Notes: a model not told the origin generated them from the letters alone. A stretch of 36,819 nt of DNA from Mesotaenium endlicherianum (GCA_009602735.1 WELA01004388.1:18520-55338); one strand, 5' to 3'; counted from the first letter of the stretch, positions 13,201 through 23,173 are shown. A program made the numbers and translations.

Positions 13201-16200
13201 TACCTCCTTTCTACTATGCACGTCCCCCGTGCTGTGGCCGCTGGCGTCTCCTCCCGCCTGGCGCCTGCGACAGTTCCAGGGCTTCAACTGGGAGTCCCAC
13301 CGCCGCAAGTGGTACCTGGACATGGCCCCCCGCGCGGCCGACCTGGCAGCCTGCGGCATCACCACCATCTGGCTGCCCCCGCCCACCCAGTCTGTGGCGC
13401 CCCAAGGTACTACTGCGTGCTAGCACTTTCAATTCTAGTCGAGCTCGCTCTAATCCGACGCACTTGTGCCCCCCCCCCCCACCCCCCAGAAAAACCCATG
13501 TACACACACACACGCACACATGCACACACACACAAAAACCTCCTAAGCCCCGTCGAATTCTTGCGCACCAATGTGTGTGTTAGCAAGCAGTCAAGGAGGG
13601 TCTGTGCTATTAATCTTTGGAGGTCTGGTGGATCTACAGCAGGCCCACATGGATGGCCTGCCGCCTGCTTTCCGCGAAGCCAAAGATTTGTGAGCGCCTG
13701 CCTGCCAGAGCTGGAAATTGGCTTCGCACACACGTGACCCCCTTTGTTAGGCATCCGCCATGTGCTATGTGTGCGTGCGTGCATGTGTTTAAGTGAGTGC
13801 ATGCGTGTGTGCATGTGCGTGTGAACGTGCGCGCATTTGTGCTTGTGTGTGTGTGTGTGTGTGTGTGGGTATGTGTGTTCCAAGCTATGGATGCGATGTA
13901 CGTGCCATGTAGGAAAAGACGATGACGTGTCCGTGTGCACGTGTGGCGTGTGTGTGTGTGTACATGTGCGTCTGCGCGGGGGCAGGCTACATGCCCACGG
14001 ATCTGTACAACCTGAACTCGGCGTACGGCTCCGTGGACGAGCTGAAGCTCTGCATCCAGGAGATGCACAATAACGACATCCTGGTACTTCCCCACCGCCG
14101 CTGCCGCTGCCTCTTGCTCCCACCTCCTCTGCGCCCTGCGCCCTCCTGTGTCTCCTGCTCTCCTACCCATCTTGCACCCCTCTCCCTGCGGTCCCATTCT
14201 CCCTCCTTCCCCCCCTCTCCGTTTTACCCCCGCCCCTCTCTTTCCTGCTCCTCTTGCCATCCTGCCCCTCCCTCCTTCTTGCTGGTCTTCTGGAGCTTGC
14301 GGCCATGGCATCCAGACAGGGCACCACACTTGGCAAGGCCAGCTTCCCTTGCGTGTGATGCATGCGGCGAGCCCGGAAGAGCTGGAGAGGGGAGTCTACA
14401 GAACTGGCCTGTTTAAAACACGCAGCACAATTTGAAGAGCTTGCCTGTGTTCAGCTCAGTCATCCGTGCTCTTCTCACTTTACCCCGCTGCTTTGCCCCT
14501 GACACGGGCGGTTTACCTCTCCGTGTGTGGCTGGCGTGGTGCTGCAGGTGCTGGGAGACGTGGTTCTGAACCATCGGTGCGCCGCCAAGCAGGTCTGCCC
14601 CCCTGCCTCCCTTCTGTTTCTCACTCCCTCCCTCCTTTTTCTCACTCTCTCCCTTCCTCCCTCCCTCTGTCCCTCCCTCATGTTCTCACTCCCTCCCTCT
14701 CTTCTTCCCTCCCTCCTCTCTCCCTCTCCCCCCTCTTCCCTCCTTCCTTCCCACCCTCCCCGCCCTCCCTTCCTCATGCCCTACCCGGAGCCTCCAAAAA
14801 CATGATGGGACCGGCTCATCTTCGCCTCCTCCACTTGCATGGGCTCTGGTAGCCGCACTGGCTTGCATGTCCCGCCAAAATGCGGGAATTGCCTGTGGTG
14901 GGGCCACCAAGCTGACCCGCTCATGCCGCAAATGGCGCTTTGCGTGTGCGCCACATGGCGTTACTGTTGAGAGCATCTACGGTCTCTTGCAGATGCCCAG
15001 CTACTCCCTTCTTGCCTCCCTGGCTGCCCAAAGAGCTGGGGTTGGCAAAAATCCCCAGGCACGCCCTGCGCCCCTGCGCCCCGCATGCCTGGTCTGGCCA
15101 CTTCTTGTGCCTGCTAAACCCGGCCCTTTCCTCGTGCTTCCGGTCCGATTCTTATTGCGGCGCCTGTCAGACCCGGCCTGCTTCTCATGCATCTACTCCA
15201 GCTCCACTACAAGCGCCGCACTGCGCCGCACTGCGCCGCACTCTGGAGAGCAAAGATGGCGTCTGGAACATCTTCAGCCCGTCCCTCATGCGCCTGATCC
15301 GACTCCCTTTCTGGTGCCGTGTGCAGAGCAAGGACGGCATCTGGAACATCTTCGGGGGCAAGCTTGCGTGGGGCCCCGAGGCCATCGTGCGTGACGACCC
15401 CAACTTTGGGGGCCGCGGCAACCCCTCCAGCGGTGAGACCGCTTGCTCACTCCTCCACACCCAGTCCGCTGCCCCACAAGGGGCCTCTGACTTCCAAGGC
15501 AGTTCACGCCGTGAATTTCTGCCGGTGCAGGTGCAGGTGCAGATCCTGGTGCTGGTGCAGGTGCTGATGCTGGTTCTGGTGCTGGTGCTGGCGTGGGGGC
15601 GGGGGCATGCGTGCTGGCGTGGGGCGGGGGCGAGGTGGGTGGGCAGGGGACATCTTCCACGCGGCGCCCAACATCGACCACTCGCAGGAGTTTGTGCGGC
15701 GCGACATCCGCGAGTGGATGCAGTGGCTGCGCACTGAGATCGGCTACGACGGCTGGCGCCTCGACTTTGTCCGGTACTCTTCTTGCTTTATCCCCGCCCC
15801 CCATCCACACCCACACCCACTCCGTGCCACCTCGTGCCCGCCACTCCTCCACCCGCCCCGTCCCTGCCCGGCCCCTCCCGCCTGGCCCCATTTGTGCCTT
15901 GCCCAGGCCTTGCCTTGCGCGTGCTTAGCCCTTGCCGAGCCTGTTCCTGGGCCTGGCCCTTGCCTGCGCCTAGCGTGTGCCTAGCCCTTGTTTAGCCTGC
16001 GCCAAGCCTGTGGCCATCGTGTGCAGAGCCTGGCTGGCCTGGCTTTTGTTTCTTTCTGGCCTCCTCCACATATTGCAGACACTCAATTCGGGAAGTTGCG
16101 CAGCCTACTGCCTCTGCTTCTGTGCCAAGCTACTTTCTTGTTCTTCAGAGGGAGCCTGGCAGGCACTCAGGCTCCGAAGCTGAGTCAGTAAGCTGGCTCT

Positions 16201-18377
16201 GCAGACTGCCTCTCCCTCTCCCTAGATGCCTCTGTGGCTGCCTGGAACCTGATCATGAACCAACCCCCCCCCCTTTCCCCCCCAACACGTGAACTCCTCC
16301 TTGTCCCCTTTTGGGAAGGCTTGAAGGGGGAGAGGTTGGTTTCATCTGTAGGGTACTGCCTAGTCCGTGCGGCTCCCTGTCTGAGCAGTGTACTACATCT
16401 GAACATGCTTGCCACGGCCGCACCTCCCACATACACTGGGAATGACTTGCTACAATTGGCTCCAGCCAGGGGAAGCGTTCCCAGAAATGGCCCCAGCCAG
16501 AGCTCTTTCTGACACGACAGCCGCGCCTGCCTGCCTGCGTGCCTGTCTGTCTGTCTTCCTGCACGCGTTGTCTATCTGCAGAGGGTTCTGGGGTGGGCAC
16601 GTGAAGGAGTACATTGAGGCCACCACGCCCGCGTTCTCCATCGGCGAGTACTGGGACAGCCTGGCCTATGAGGGCGGCACCGTCTGCTACAACCAGGGTG
16701 CGCCTCCCTCCTCCCCCACCTTCCTCCCCTCCAACTGACTTACTGATTGAGTGCCTCCATCGATTACCCCTCTGGCAATGACATTGATGCTGATGAGTTG
16801 AGTTTGATGATGATGACGACGACAATGAGCAGACGCGCACAGGCAGCGGATCATCAACTGGGTGAACGCCACGGGCGGCACGTCCTCCGCCTTTGACGTC
16901 ACCACCAAGGTAAGCGGCCCTCGTCAACTCACTGGAGGCCAGCATTGTGGGGTGTCCAGGATGCAAGAAGCAGCTGCTGCTGTCGCTGCTGCCGCTGTTG
17001 CTGCTGCTGCTGCAGGGTTATCGTGGGACATTCTTGGACCTCTCTTTCCTTGGCAAAAGAGCACTTCTGCACGCTCATGTACGCACACATGCGCATGTGC
17101 CCAAGTACTGGCACTCGCACATGGACACATTCTCGAACAATCACGCACCGGGACCGCCCTGCTTGTCCGGCAGACAACAGCCCAGCCAGAAGTACCGGTT
17201 GATACAATTCTCCCTGTGGGGAGCAGCAACTGACCCTGTGTGCTCTGCTGTGCTGTGGCGTGGGGACGTCAACAGGGCATTTTGCACTCGGCGCTGCACA
17301 ATGAGTACTGGCGCCTCATCGACCCCCAGGGCAAGCCACCTGGCGTCATGGGCTGGTGGCCCTCCCGCGCCGTCACCTTCCTCGAGAATCATGACACTGG
17401 CTCCACCCAGGTACCCCACTCAATCTTGCACTCACTTTCCCTCTCCACTCTTTCTCTCCCCCCCTCCCCCCCCCCCANNNNNNNNNNNNNNNNNNNNNNN
17501 NNNNNNNNNNNNNNNNNNNNNNNNNNNNNNNNNNNNNNNNNNNNNNNNNNNNNNNNNNNNNNNNNNNNNNNNNNNNNNNNNNNNNNNNNNNNNNNNNNNN
17601 NNNNNNNNNNNNNNNNNNNNNNNNNNNNNNNNNNNNNNNNNNNNNNNNNNNNNNNNNNNNNNNNNNNNNNNNNNNNNNNNNNNNNNNNNNNNNNNNNNNN
17701 NNNNNNNNNNNNNNNNNNNNNNNNNNNNNNNNNNNNNNNNNCCCCCCCCCCCGGCCTCTGGCAGGAATGCCTCCAAGCCTCCCGGGCGCTTCCGCTTTGC
17801 ACAAATGTCTGCCCGGCCTCAGTAAGGGCACCTCTGAGGCAAGGCAAGGCTTGGCTCACAAGAGGAGTGCGTTCTTATACTGATCCGTCACGTGGGTGTA
17901 TGTGTGCGTGCGTCTGCGTGTGTGTGCACGTGTGTGAGCTCTGCAGGGCCACTGGCCGTTCCCGCGGGACAAGGTCATGCAGGGCTACGCCTACATCCTC
18001 ACACACCCTGGCACTGTGAGTCACCTCTTCCCTCTCTCTCTCCCCTCCCCTCTTTTTGCCGTCTCCCTCTGCCCTTTCGCGTGCCTCCGACCCCCTTTCT
18101 TCAAGCTGCTGCAGCCACTTGTCTTTTGAAGAAGGGCCCGGGATGGAGTGTGATGATGGCACTGGACCTCTATTGACCCTTGAGTCAGCGTGTAGGTGTG
18201 CTGCCGTGGCTGTTGCCCGCTGTGCTTGCTGCTTGCTTTCAGTTCAGACTGTCATGCCAACTATTAAGAAGCTTGCTCTTCTCGCACAGTGGCCCACATT
18301 CTTGTGTACTAGCCAGCTTCGTGGGGATTCTGCTCTCACCCTGCTTCCCTCCCTCCCCTCCTGTTGCCTTGTGGTAC

Positions 18378-18415
<38 letters not shown>

Positions 18416-18775
18416 CACGAGCGTCCATGTGTGCGTGCGTGCGTGGATGCATTTGTGTGTGCGTGTGTGCGTTGTGGTGTGCGCGCGCACTCATGTGGTC
18501 AGCCGCTGGTGTTCTACGACCACTTCTACGACTTCGGGCTGCACGACAACATCGCGGAGCTCATCGCCGTGCGCACCAAGGCGGGCGGGCACTGCCGCAG
18601 CCCCGTCAAGATCTTCATCGCGACGGCCGAGGGCTACGTCGCGCAGGTGGGCGACAACCTTGTCGTGAAGCTGGGCGCCATCGACTGGAACCCCGCGAAG
18701 CAGAACAACCTGGAGGGCAGCTGGAACAGGTGTCTCGACTACGGCGCCGACTACCAGGTCTGGCAGCGGGCCTGA
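4553..18775 (+). CDS. AMY3: Plastid-type alpha-amylase, AMY3-like, 19 exons
   Basis: Endo-acting glucan hydrolase (GH13) that cleaves alpha-1,4 bonds in starch, probably in the plastid. Proposed exons: 4553-4767, 4985-5042, 5703-6213, 6911-7137, 8906-9043, 9753-9971, 10932-11240, 11818-11965, 12498-12529, 13274-13406, 13986-14083, 14548-14592, 15327-15432, 15647-15773, 16582-16697, 16833-16909, 17276-17410, 17947-18015, 18503-18775. All introns are GT-AG, phases agree at every junction, and the total is 3036 nt (1011 residues plus TGA). Order: transit-peptide-like residues 1-91, coiled coil about 92-456, linker 457-559, second helix 560-608, GH13 domain 609-1011. Catalytic residues are D786 (nucleophile, GWRLDFVR), E811 (acid/base, IGEYWD) and D893 (FLENHD), with region I DVVLNH at 700-705. 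The catalytic part matches land-plant AMY3 closely. The first two exons are the least certain; the catalytic exons are nearly certain. Confidence 0.88.
7151..7227 (+). repeat. (GT)n microsatellite in amylase intron 4
   Basis: A nearly pure GT tract begins 14 bases downstream of the exon 4 donor at 7138, interrupted near 7200 and 7210. It creates long spurious open frames on both strands. Several other amylase introns carry similar tracts on the sense strand: 10564-10586, 13844-13867 and 18381-18412. Confidence 0.95.
9124..9250 (+). repeat. Degenerate copy of the exon 5 end inside intron 5
   Basis: GGAGAGCACCC plus a diverged copy of the following exon 5 bases reappears about 125 bp downstream of the true exon end. 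It is followed by a decayed copy of the intron start: compare GGTTTGCTGTCAGAAA with GGCTTGCTGTCAAACG. The donor site itself is not preserved in the copy. Confidence 0.6.
10045..10265 (+). repeat. Three diverged tandem units in amylase intron 6
   Basis: Three units share CATTTCCCCGCACATGGTGG-like, TACTCCTCTC and CTTCTCCCC words followed by a G-rich stretch (about 10045-10080, 10113-10165, 10200-10265), spaced about 75-85 bp. They lie wholly within the intron and look like local tandem duplication. Confidence 0.6.
10932..11965 (+). other. AMY3: Amylase exons 7-8: linker domain and second helix
   Basis: Exon 7 (10932-11240) encodes a Trp-containing globular-looking segment ([20 protein letters not shown]) followed by a Pro/Val stretch ending KVWSIFEHK. 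Exon 8 (11818-11965) encodes a charged helix. Exon 7 contains one ambiguous base at 10947. An alternative acceptor at 10960-10961 would start the exon 30 nt later in the same phase and drop ten residues including the ambiguous codon. The upstream acceptor is preferred for its stronger pyrimidine tract. Confidence 0.7.
11405..11428 (+). repeat. Duplicated exon 7 end with donor site inside intron 7
   Basis: AGTCCATCCTCAAGCACAAG followed by GTAA copies the end of exon 7 (GTCCATCTTCGAGCACAAG followed by GTAC at 11222-11244). The frame would read SILKHK against SIFEHK and the GT donor is intact. Downstream words (TTTGCGCCGCTCGG here, CTTGCGCCGCGTAG after the true exon) suggest that a block of about 180 bp was duplicated. 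Confidence 0.7.
13502..13536 (+). repeat. (CA)n microsatellite in amylase intron 10
   Basis: CA-rich dinucleotide tract with interruptions, downstream of the exon 10 donor, preceded by a C-run near 13470-13490. Confidence 0.9.
14596..14775 (+). repeat. CT-rich polypyrimidine tract in amylase intron 12
   Basis: About 180 bases of CCCT/TCCC repeats begin just after the 45-nt exon 12. The sense strand is almost free of purines, so the tract could form an H-DNA triplex or act as an extended splicing signal for the micro-sized exon; both are inference. Confidence 0.85.
15213..15275 (+). repeat. Decamer repeat and exon 13-like pseudo-exon in amylase intron 12
   Basis: GCGCCGCACT is repeated three times at 15213-15242. 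Directly after it, 15248-15275 matches the start of exon 13 at 25 of 28 bases. An AG precedes the copy as in the real acceptor. Read in the exon 13 frame it gives SKDGVWNIF against SKDGIWNIF: two differences are synonymous and one is Val/Ile. No donor follows at the matching position. Confidence 0.75.
15525..15595 (+). repeat. GGTGCN hexamer minisatellite in amylase intron 13
   Basis: Imperfect hexamers of GGTGCA, GGTGCT and GATGCT type run about 70 bases and end about 50 bases before the exon 14 acceptor. The tract resembles reiterated acceptor-like CAG|GT units. Confidence 0.85.
16969..17015 (+). repeat. (CTG)n-like trinucleotide repeat in amylase intron 16
   Basis: Imperfect GCTGCTGCTG tract with GCCGCTGTTG interruptions, wholly intronic between exons 16 and 17. 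Confidence 0.9.
17479..17741. other. Assembly gap (run of N)
   Basis: 263 undetermined bases inside amylase intron 17, flanked on both sides by C-runs, so the gap sits at a difficult homopolymer. No coding sequence appears lost: exons 17 and 18 meet in phase 0 and the protein alignment is continuous. Isolated single Ns occur at 8156, 10947 and 20209. Confidence 0.98.
18381..18412 (+). repeat. (GT)n microsatellite before the last amylase exon
   Basis: A pure GT tract followed by TG-rich sequence up to the exon 19 acceptor at 18501-18502. Confidence 0.95.
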
Positions 18776-19545
18776 TCCGAGACGCTGCCGGATCGACTAG
18801 ATCGCCGCCACCTGGCGCACCCGCCCGCGGCATGTCGGAGGTCTCTCTCGCTCGGCAAATCAAGCGTCTGTGCTGATGGAGGCACGGAGCAGATGCCCCT
18901 GAATGGGTGTATGGATATGACTTGAAAAGCATCAATATCTGTATGTGTGCAACGATGCGCGCTTGTCTTTGTGTGGTGTTGCCGAGAGGGGAGCAAGGTG
19001 ACACTTTGAAAGGAGACCAGCTTCCCTCTTCCCTGGCAGTGCCTGGCAAGCTTACGTAGCCCTTCTGTGATGCATGGATATCCCTAGAACTGACGTCAAG
19101 ATTGCTGGTGGCGTGGAAATTACCTCCTTCCTTCCATTTCATGTAGCATTCTCAGCTAATAAGTGGCTGCAGTTTTTTCCCTTCGGAGGGTTGCATTATT
19201 CATGGATCCAACATAGGTACTATCATTATAATTGAACTCTAAATGCTTTCGTATATGAGAGCTCCATGTGCTTCATATCCTCATGGGTCAGTTGCTATAG
19301 CTAACGGGCTGACGAGCCACTAGCTAGCTTCAATAGCTAGTTTACCGAAGCCGATTGTACATAGCAAGAATGTTGACGACACATATACTCTTGGCTAATT
19401 GGATTTCTCTCTCTTGCTATTGGGAACATATCGCGGAAGAAAAAAGTTGACCACTTTGTATGAAGCTGGACGTACAAAACAATAGAGTGGTCAATCAGGG
19501 TCAAGACGGACTATGTATTGTCAAGTTTTCTAAGTGAAATCTTTG
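18776..19545. other. Amylase 3' flank, no gene
   Basis: Holds the 3' UTR of the amylase gene, whose end could not be placed, and then AT-rich intergenic DNA. No coding region or RNA gene is supported. Confidence 0.5.
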
Positions 19546-19842
19546 ATTCGACAACTTGTGTTCAAATTGCCTGATTTCGACAGAAAGGTGATCATAGAAA
19601 GAATAGTAGGAGTAGTATGCTACAGTTGCGCGTACTCACATGCAGCCCAAATGCCTATTTTTTGGACACTTAGGTACTTTTTAGCGCCATTTGCGGCGGT
19701 TTTGTCGGAATGGTCTGAAATTCGAGATTCTGATAAACAACCCAATTGACAATTTGTGTTCAAATTGCCTGATTTCGAAAGAAAGAAGGTGATTTTAGAA
19801 AGAATAGTAGGAGTAGTAGTATGCTACAAATTGCGCGTCATC
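19546..19842. repeat. Direct repeat pair of about 90 bp
   Basis: The block at about 19546-19630 recurs at about 19745-19840. Both contain GTGTTCAAATTGCCTGATTT, an AGAAAGAATAGTAGGAGTAG word and TATGCTACA followed by TTGCGCGT. Small indels separate the copies. The spacing is about 200 bp and neither copy is coding. Confidence 0.85.
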
Positions 19843-20112
19843 TGTTCTTGTCTAGTCCTTTCCTACATGCTGCTACGCTTATCTGTACTTGACTAATTAA
19901 GAACAATACAAAGAGGTCAAAACAACTATATTCCAACTCCTAAACAACACTATGGATTGGCAGCTGCACTCTTGCTGTGTTGAGGTTGTCCGTCGAATCG
20001 CCGCCGTTGGTTACTACCAATCGACAAAACATATGTAACACTAACAACTACAACCACACAATCGTGCATGGCGAAGACTATTGCTGGCACCAACTTCGTT
20101 GCCTGCCTCGAG

Positions 20113-20330
20113 TGGAGGGTTAGAGGGGTGGGTGGGTGGGTATGTGTAGCAGCTACCTTCCTGCTGCAATGAGGCTTCTGTGCAACGAGAAGCCTTATGA
20201 AGCTTTTANCCTCGTGCCTCTCCCAGTGGAGTGGAGGGTTAGAGGGGTGGGTGGGTGGGTATGTGTAGCAACTACCTTCCTGCTGCAATGAGGCTTCTTT
20301 GCAACGAGAAGCCTTATGAGGGTTTCGTTT
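20113..20330. repeat. Tandem ~119-bp repeat carrying a G-quadruplex and hairpin
   Basis: Two near-identical units start at 20113 and 20232. Each has GTGGAGGGTTAGA, then GGGGTGGGTGGGTGGG (20125-20140 and 20244-20259), TATGTGTAGCA, CTTCCTGCTGCAATG, and a hairpin with 8-bp stem AGGCTTCT/AGAAGCCT (20172-20195 and 20291-20314). The identity between units is very high, so the duplication is recent. Confidence 0.9.
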
Positions 20331-20589
20331 GTCGATGAGACTCAACACGTGTGAAATCGATCAAATTTGAACACTTGTCAAACTTTGGTGTGCGACATTT
20401 CATGTTGCAAACCTTCAATATATGTAGGCCTTTTTAAAATTTCAGACACAGCTGACATATTCTTCAGAAGGTATTGCACTTTTAGTGAAAGTGAAGAATT
20501 TGTCGACAAAAGTGGAAATTCTCACTTTGTCTCATTCTTGCTGCTTCATACGTAATGACGTCCTTTCACTAAAGTCTAGTTAGGACTTA

Positions 20590-21070
20590 CTATTTGACTT
20601 CTATTTGCTACTATGTTGCTAATGTTTATATTGGCCTAACTATGCTACACTTAGTTCAAAAACTTATATACAACAACAATGCCAAGATGATGCTATTGCT
20701 GTGTTGGAGTTGGTCGCTGGATCTCCTCTGCAAGTTTTTGCCGATTGGCATCGAAGTACCGAACAATAGAACAAGACATAATAAAGCGCATGGCTGCTAC
20801 TGGTGGCTGTTACCAAGAACAGAGGTTCATGCCCAACAAATAACAACCTTTTGCAACTCTAAGTGTTGGGGTTAGCGGGGTGGGTGGGTGGGTAAGTGTA
20901 GCAGCTTAAGTCCTGCTGCAATGAATGGTGCATTGCAGAAGGACGCTTGAGAGGGTTCAGGTGTGTCGAGCGAAAGCGACAAACAAACGCGTTTGAAATT
21001 TACACTTTTCACACTTGTCAAACTTTGGTTTGCGCAAACCTTCAACTGTCGAGATAGGCCATGACTTCCA
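20590..21070. repeat. Diverged third copy of the G-quadruplex/hairpin repeat
   Basis: This block resembles about 19860-20430. Shared parts are a TTGCTGTGTTG segment, the G-tract GGGGTGGGTGGGTGGG at 20877-20892, GTGTAGCAGCTTA, TCCTGCTGCAATGA, ACACTTGTCAAACTTTGG and GCAAACCTTCAA followed by TAGGCC. At the hairpin site the sequence differs, yet a new perfect 8-bp stem is present: CTGCAATG 20916-20923 with CATTGCAG 20931-20938. Confidence 0.75.
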
Positions 21071-21179
21071 AATATGACAAGTTGTGGCCTTTCTTTGCTG
21101 TTTCTAAATGCCACTAGATGGTTAAATTTAAAGTCATGTCGTCGCTTATGAGGGTGTTTAATAAAGAGTTGCAAGGTGT

Positions 21180-22890
21180 GAATTGATGCTTAGCTGGAAA
21201 ACAGAAAACCAAGTACGTGGCATATGTTTGTAGTACAGAAGAGTGAAGTGAGCAATGAAAATACTATATTCATACAATTGCGAGTGCAAATCTTTACACT
21301 TGAGAATGATTGTACCCACTCAATCAAACTTTAATGGATTGAATCCGACCAACGCCTGGTTTCAGTAACAAATGTTGAAGCTTGTACTTTATAAGCATAT
21401 AAGCAATTCTTAAAAATCCCAAGTTCAGTCTTAACACAAGCTGTCACCTTGATGCTATGAAACACGATCAGAGATATATAATAATAATCATGGATAAGCT
21501 ACGCACATAGCACCACCACCAGTGCCAAGTGGTATAACCAAATATGCAAGTAGTGTAAAAGAAGCTGCCACATGGCACATATTTCATTATTGGGCAATAT
21601 GTTCAACTCATTACTTGCAAGTTGAGTTCTTTCTCTTTACATGTTTGTCACTGGTAAAATGAGCAACTATGGAGTATCAAGAATAAGGAATTGATGTGTA
21701 AGTTCTTAACGTGACATATCCAAAGCTAGCAGATATTTCGACGTCATTTTGGAAAATAACGTGAAGTTCATGTATTATGTAGCAATGAGTGCCAGTATCT
21801 ACTTTGTTGACGATTGGGCAATGTCAAATGAGCACAAAGAGTTTCTTCTCAGCAATGAGTGTAAACAATTAAAGCAAAAAATTGTTGTCATTGAGATTTC
21901 TCTCGAACATAGTATTTATGCATAAAATGTTCAAAAAATTCCTATGATTTCTAAGCTTTCTGAATATTAGCAACATTCTTGTGTGAGCAATATAATATTC
22001 TAGCTTTTCATTTTGGCGTCTTCCCTCGTGTTGCTTCATTTGAGAAGAATGATATTTATGCCAAACCCCGTGAGGACTACATGCATATTGTAAGCATATC
22101 ATGTCATTTACTTGATATGCATCTTGTTAAAGGTTTGCCCCCCCTTAAGGGCCGATTTGCTAAAAATCCATATTACGACGTCTTCATATTGTGAACGTGG
22201 TCGATATAAACTCTTCAAACAAAGGGTCCCTACAATGTCTGCCATCAAAGTAAACCTAGTGTATGACTGCCAACTTATGTCAGTTCATGAGTTTATGTCT
22301 CACTCTATCAAATATCTTCTTTTGCAAAGCATCCTTATGAGTTGTTCCGTGATTAGTGAGGTATCCTCATCTTAGAAGTTAATGTACAATAACCCTTACC
22401 ACTTACTCATAGCGTGCAACACTAAAGCGGATGAATGATCCAGGTTTTGCTTTGTATAATTAAATAATTGCCTCACCTTTCTTTAGCAACGCGTTGATCC
22501 ATTTGGTGTGGTGCATGAGTAAAAAAAATACAAAGTTATCCAACTTTTCTTGATTTCGAACGATCAATTTTTGGAGCTCGGAAGGTAAGTGGGGCACTCC
22601 TGTCGTGCCTAACAGCGTCGGACCCCTGGCGCGTGCGTGGCTTCTCAGCACGTGTGACTTTGACTTGGTTGACGTGTCGATGCATCGCTGCACGTGGGGA
22701 TCGACCGGGTTGATCGTCCCTTGCACGTGTGTCGGTGACAGACTGGTTGGGGTTTGACCCATTCCTGGTCTTCCTGCACTTGCATCATGCGGTGAGGCAT
22801 CCCACACTCATTGCTTCCTATGTTCAACCAGTTCCTCCTTCAACACTTAGCAGAAATTTTCGAAAAGATAGCTTATCTTCAGTTTCCCTT
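21180..22890. other. AT-rich intergenic DNA; would include the 3' LTR if one is present
   Basis: No coding region is supported. If the polypurine tract at 22894-22904 is real, the 3' LTR should run leftward from 22893 on the minus strand. No matching second LTR copy was found on the far side of the element, so its extent is undefined. Confidence 0.45.
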
Positions 22891-22893
22891 ACA

Positions 22894-22904
22894 CCCCTCC
22901 CTTT
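22894..22904 (-). other. Candidate polypurine tract and 3' LTR start
   Basis: On the minus strand AAAGGGAGGGG is followed at once by TGTAAGGG, about 35 bases after the stop of the PHD segment. A purine tract abutting a TG start is what plus-strand priming and an LTR edge look like. The matching TGTAAGGG edge of a 5' LTR was not found. Confidence 0.5.
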
Positions 22905-22939
22905 CAGCTGAAGCGTCCCTGCCTTTCTGCTGAAAGCTT

Positions 22940-23173
22940 TTATTTCTTGGCCCTGTGGCTGGGGGTTTTGGGACGGCAATCAGGACATTCCCACCGACCT
23001 GCCATAATCTCTTCTTCACCAATGCAGAAGGTGTGCCAACGGGCACCACACTTATCGCAGGTTACCATTGCTTCTTGATCCTCCAGCACTTTGCAGCTGG
23101 CACAAGGCGTGGCTGGCACCAATTCCTCGGGCACAGTCTTGACCGTAGGATCAATATTTGGCAAATGGCACAG
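22940..23173 (-). CDS. PHD finger at the C-terminal end of the retroelement polyprotein
   Basis: A 74-residue segment (first Met at 23164) ending in TAA. It has a complete C4HC3 pattern: C21, C24, C36, C39, H44, C47, C60, C63, with the usual Trp residues next to the His (RWH) and before the last Cys pair (GRWECPDC). PHD fingers bind histone H3 tails or small chromatin motifs, so this may steer integration or read the chromatin state of the target. It sits in the same frame as the integrase C-terminal segment, separated only by a TAG at 23174-23176, so it is probably the tail of the integrase protein, in the place where many gypsy elements carry a chromodomain. The basic tail SHRAKK ends the protein. 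Confidence 0.85.
   Translation of the reverse strand: MCHLPNIDPTVKTVPEELVPATPCASCKVLEDQEAMVTCDKCGARWHTFCIGEEEIMAGRWECPDCRPKTPSHRAKK

Larger units (their letters stand above)
12498..18775 (+). other. AMY3: Amylase exons 9-19: complete GH13 catalytic domain
   Basis: Exon 9 (32 nt) encodes [11 protein letters not shown], then exon 10 opens with FQGFNWESH, the usual start of the plant amylase barrel. Exon 12 is only 45 nt and carries region I. Exon 13 encodes the [13 protein letters not shown] loop, exon 14 [15 protein letters not shown] and the nucleophile, exon 15 the acid/base glutamate, exon 17 [15 protein letters not shown], exon 18 [11 protein letters not shown], and exon 19 the C-terminal beta-sandwich ending YQVWQRA. 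Domain length (~400 residues) is normal for plant amylases. No frame break or lost catalytic residue is seen. Confidence 0.95.

Noticed and set aside
13410..14329. 231-237-residue minus-strand frames full of His-Thr repeats
   Set aside because: Translation of CA/TG microsatellites in amylase introns 10 and 11; no stable protein character.
15286..15891. 201-residue minus-strand frame
   Set aside because: Antisense shadow of exons 13-14 and the hexamer minisatellite.
20113..20325. Tandem units considered as a CRISPR-like array
   Set aside because: Only two long units with no short unique spacers, in a eukaryotic intergenic region.
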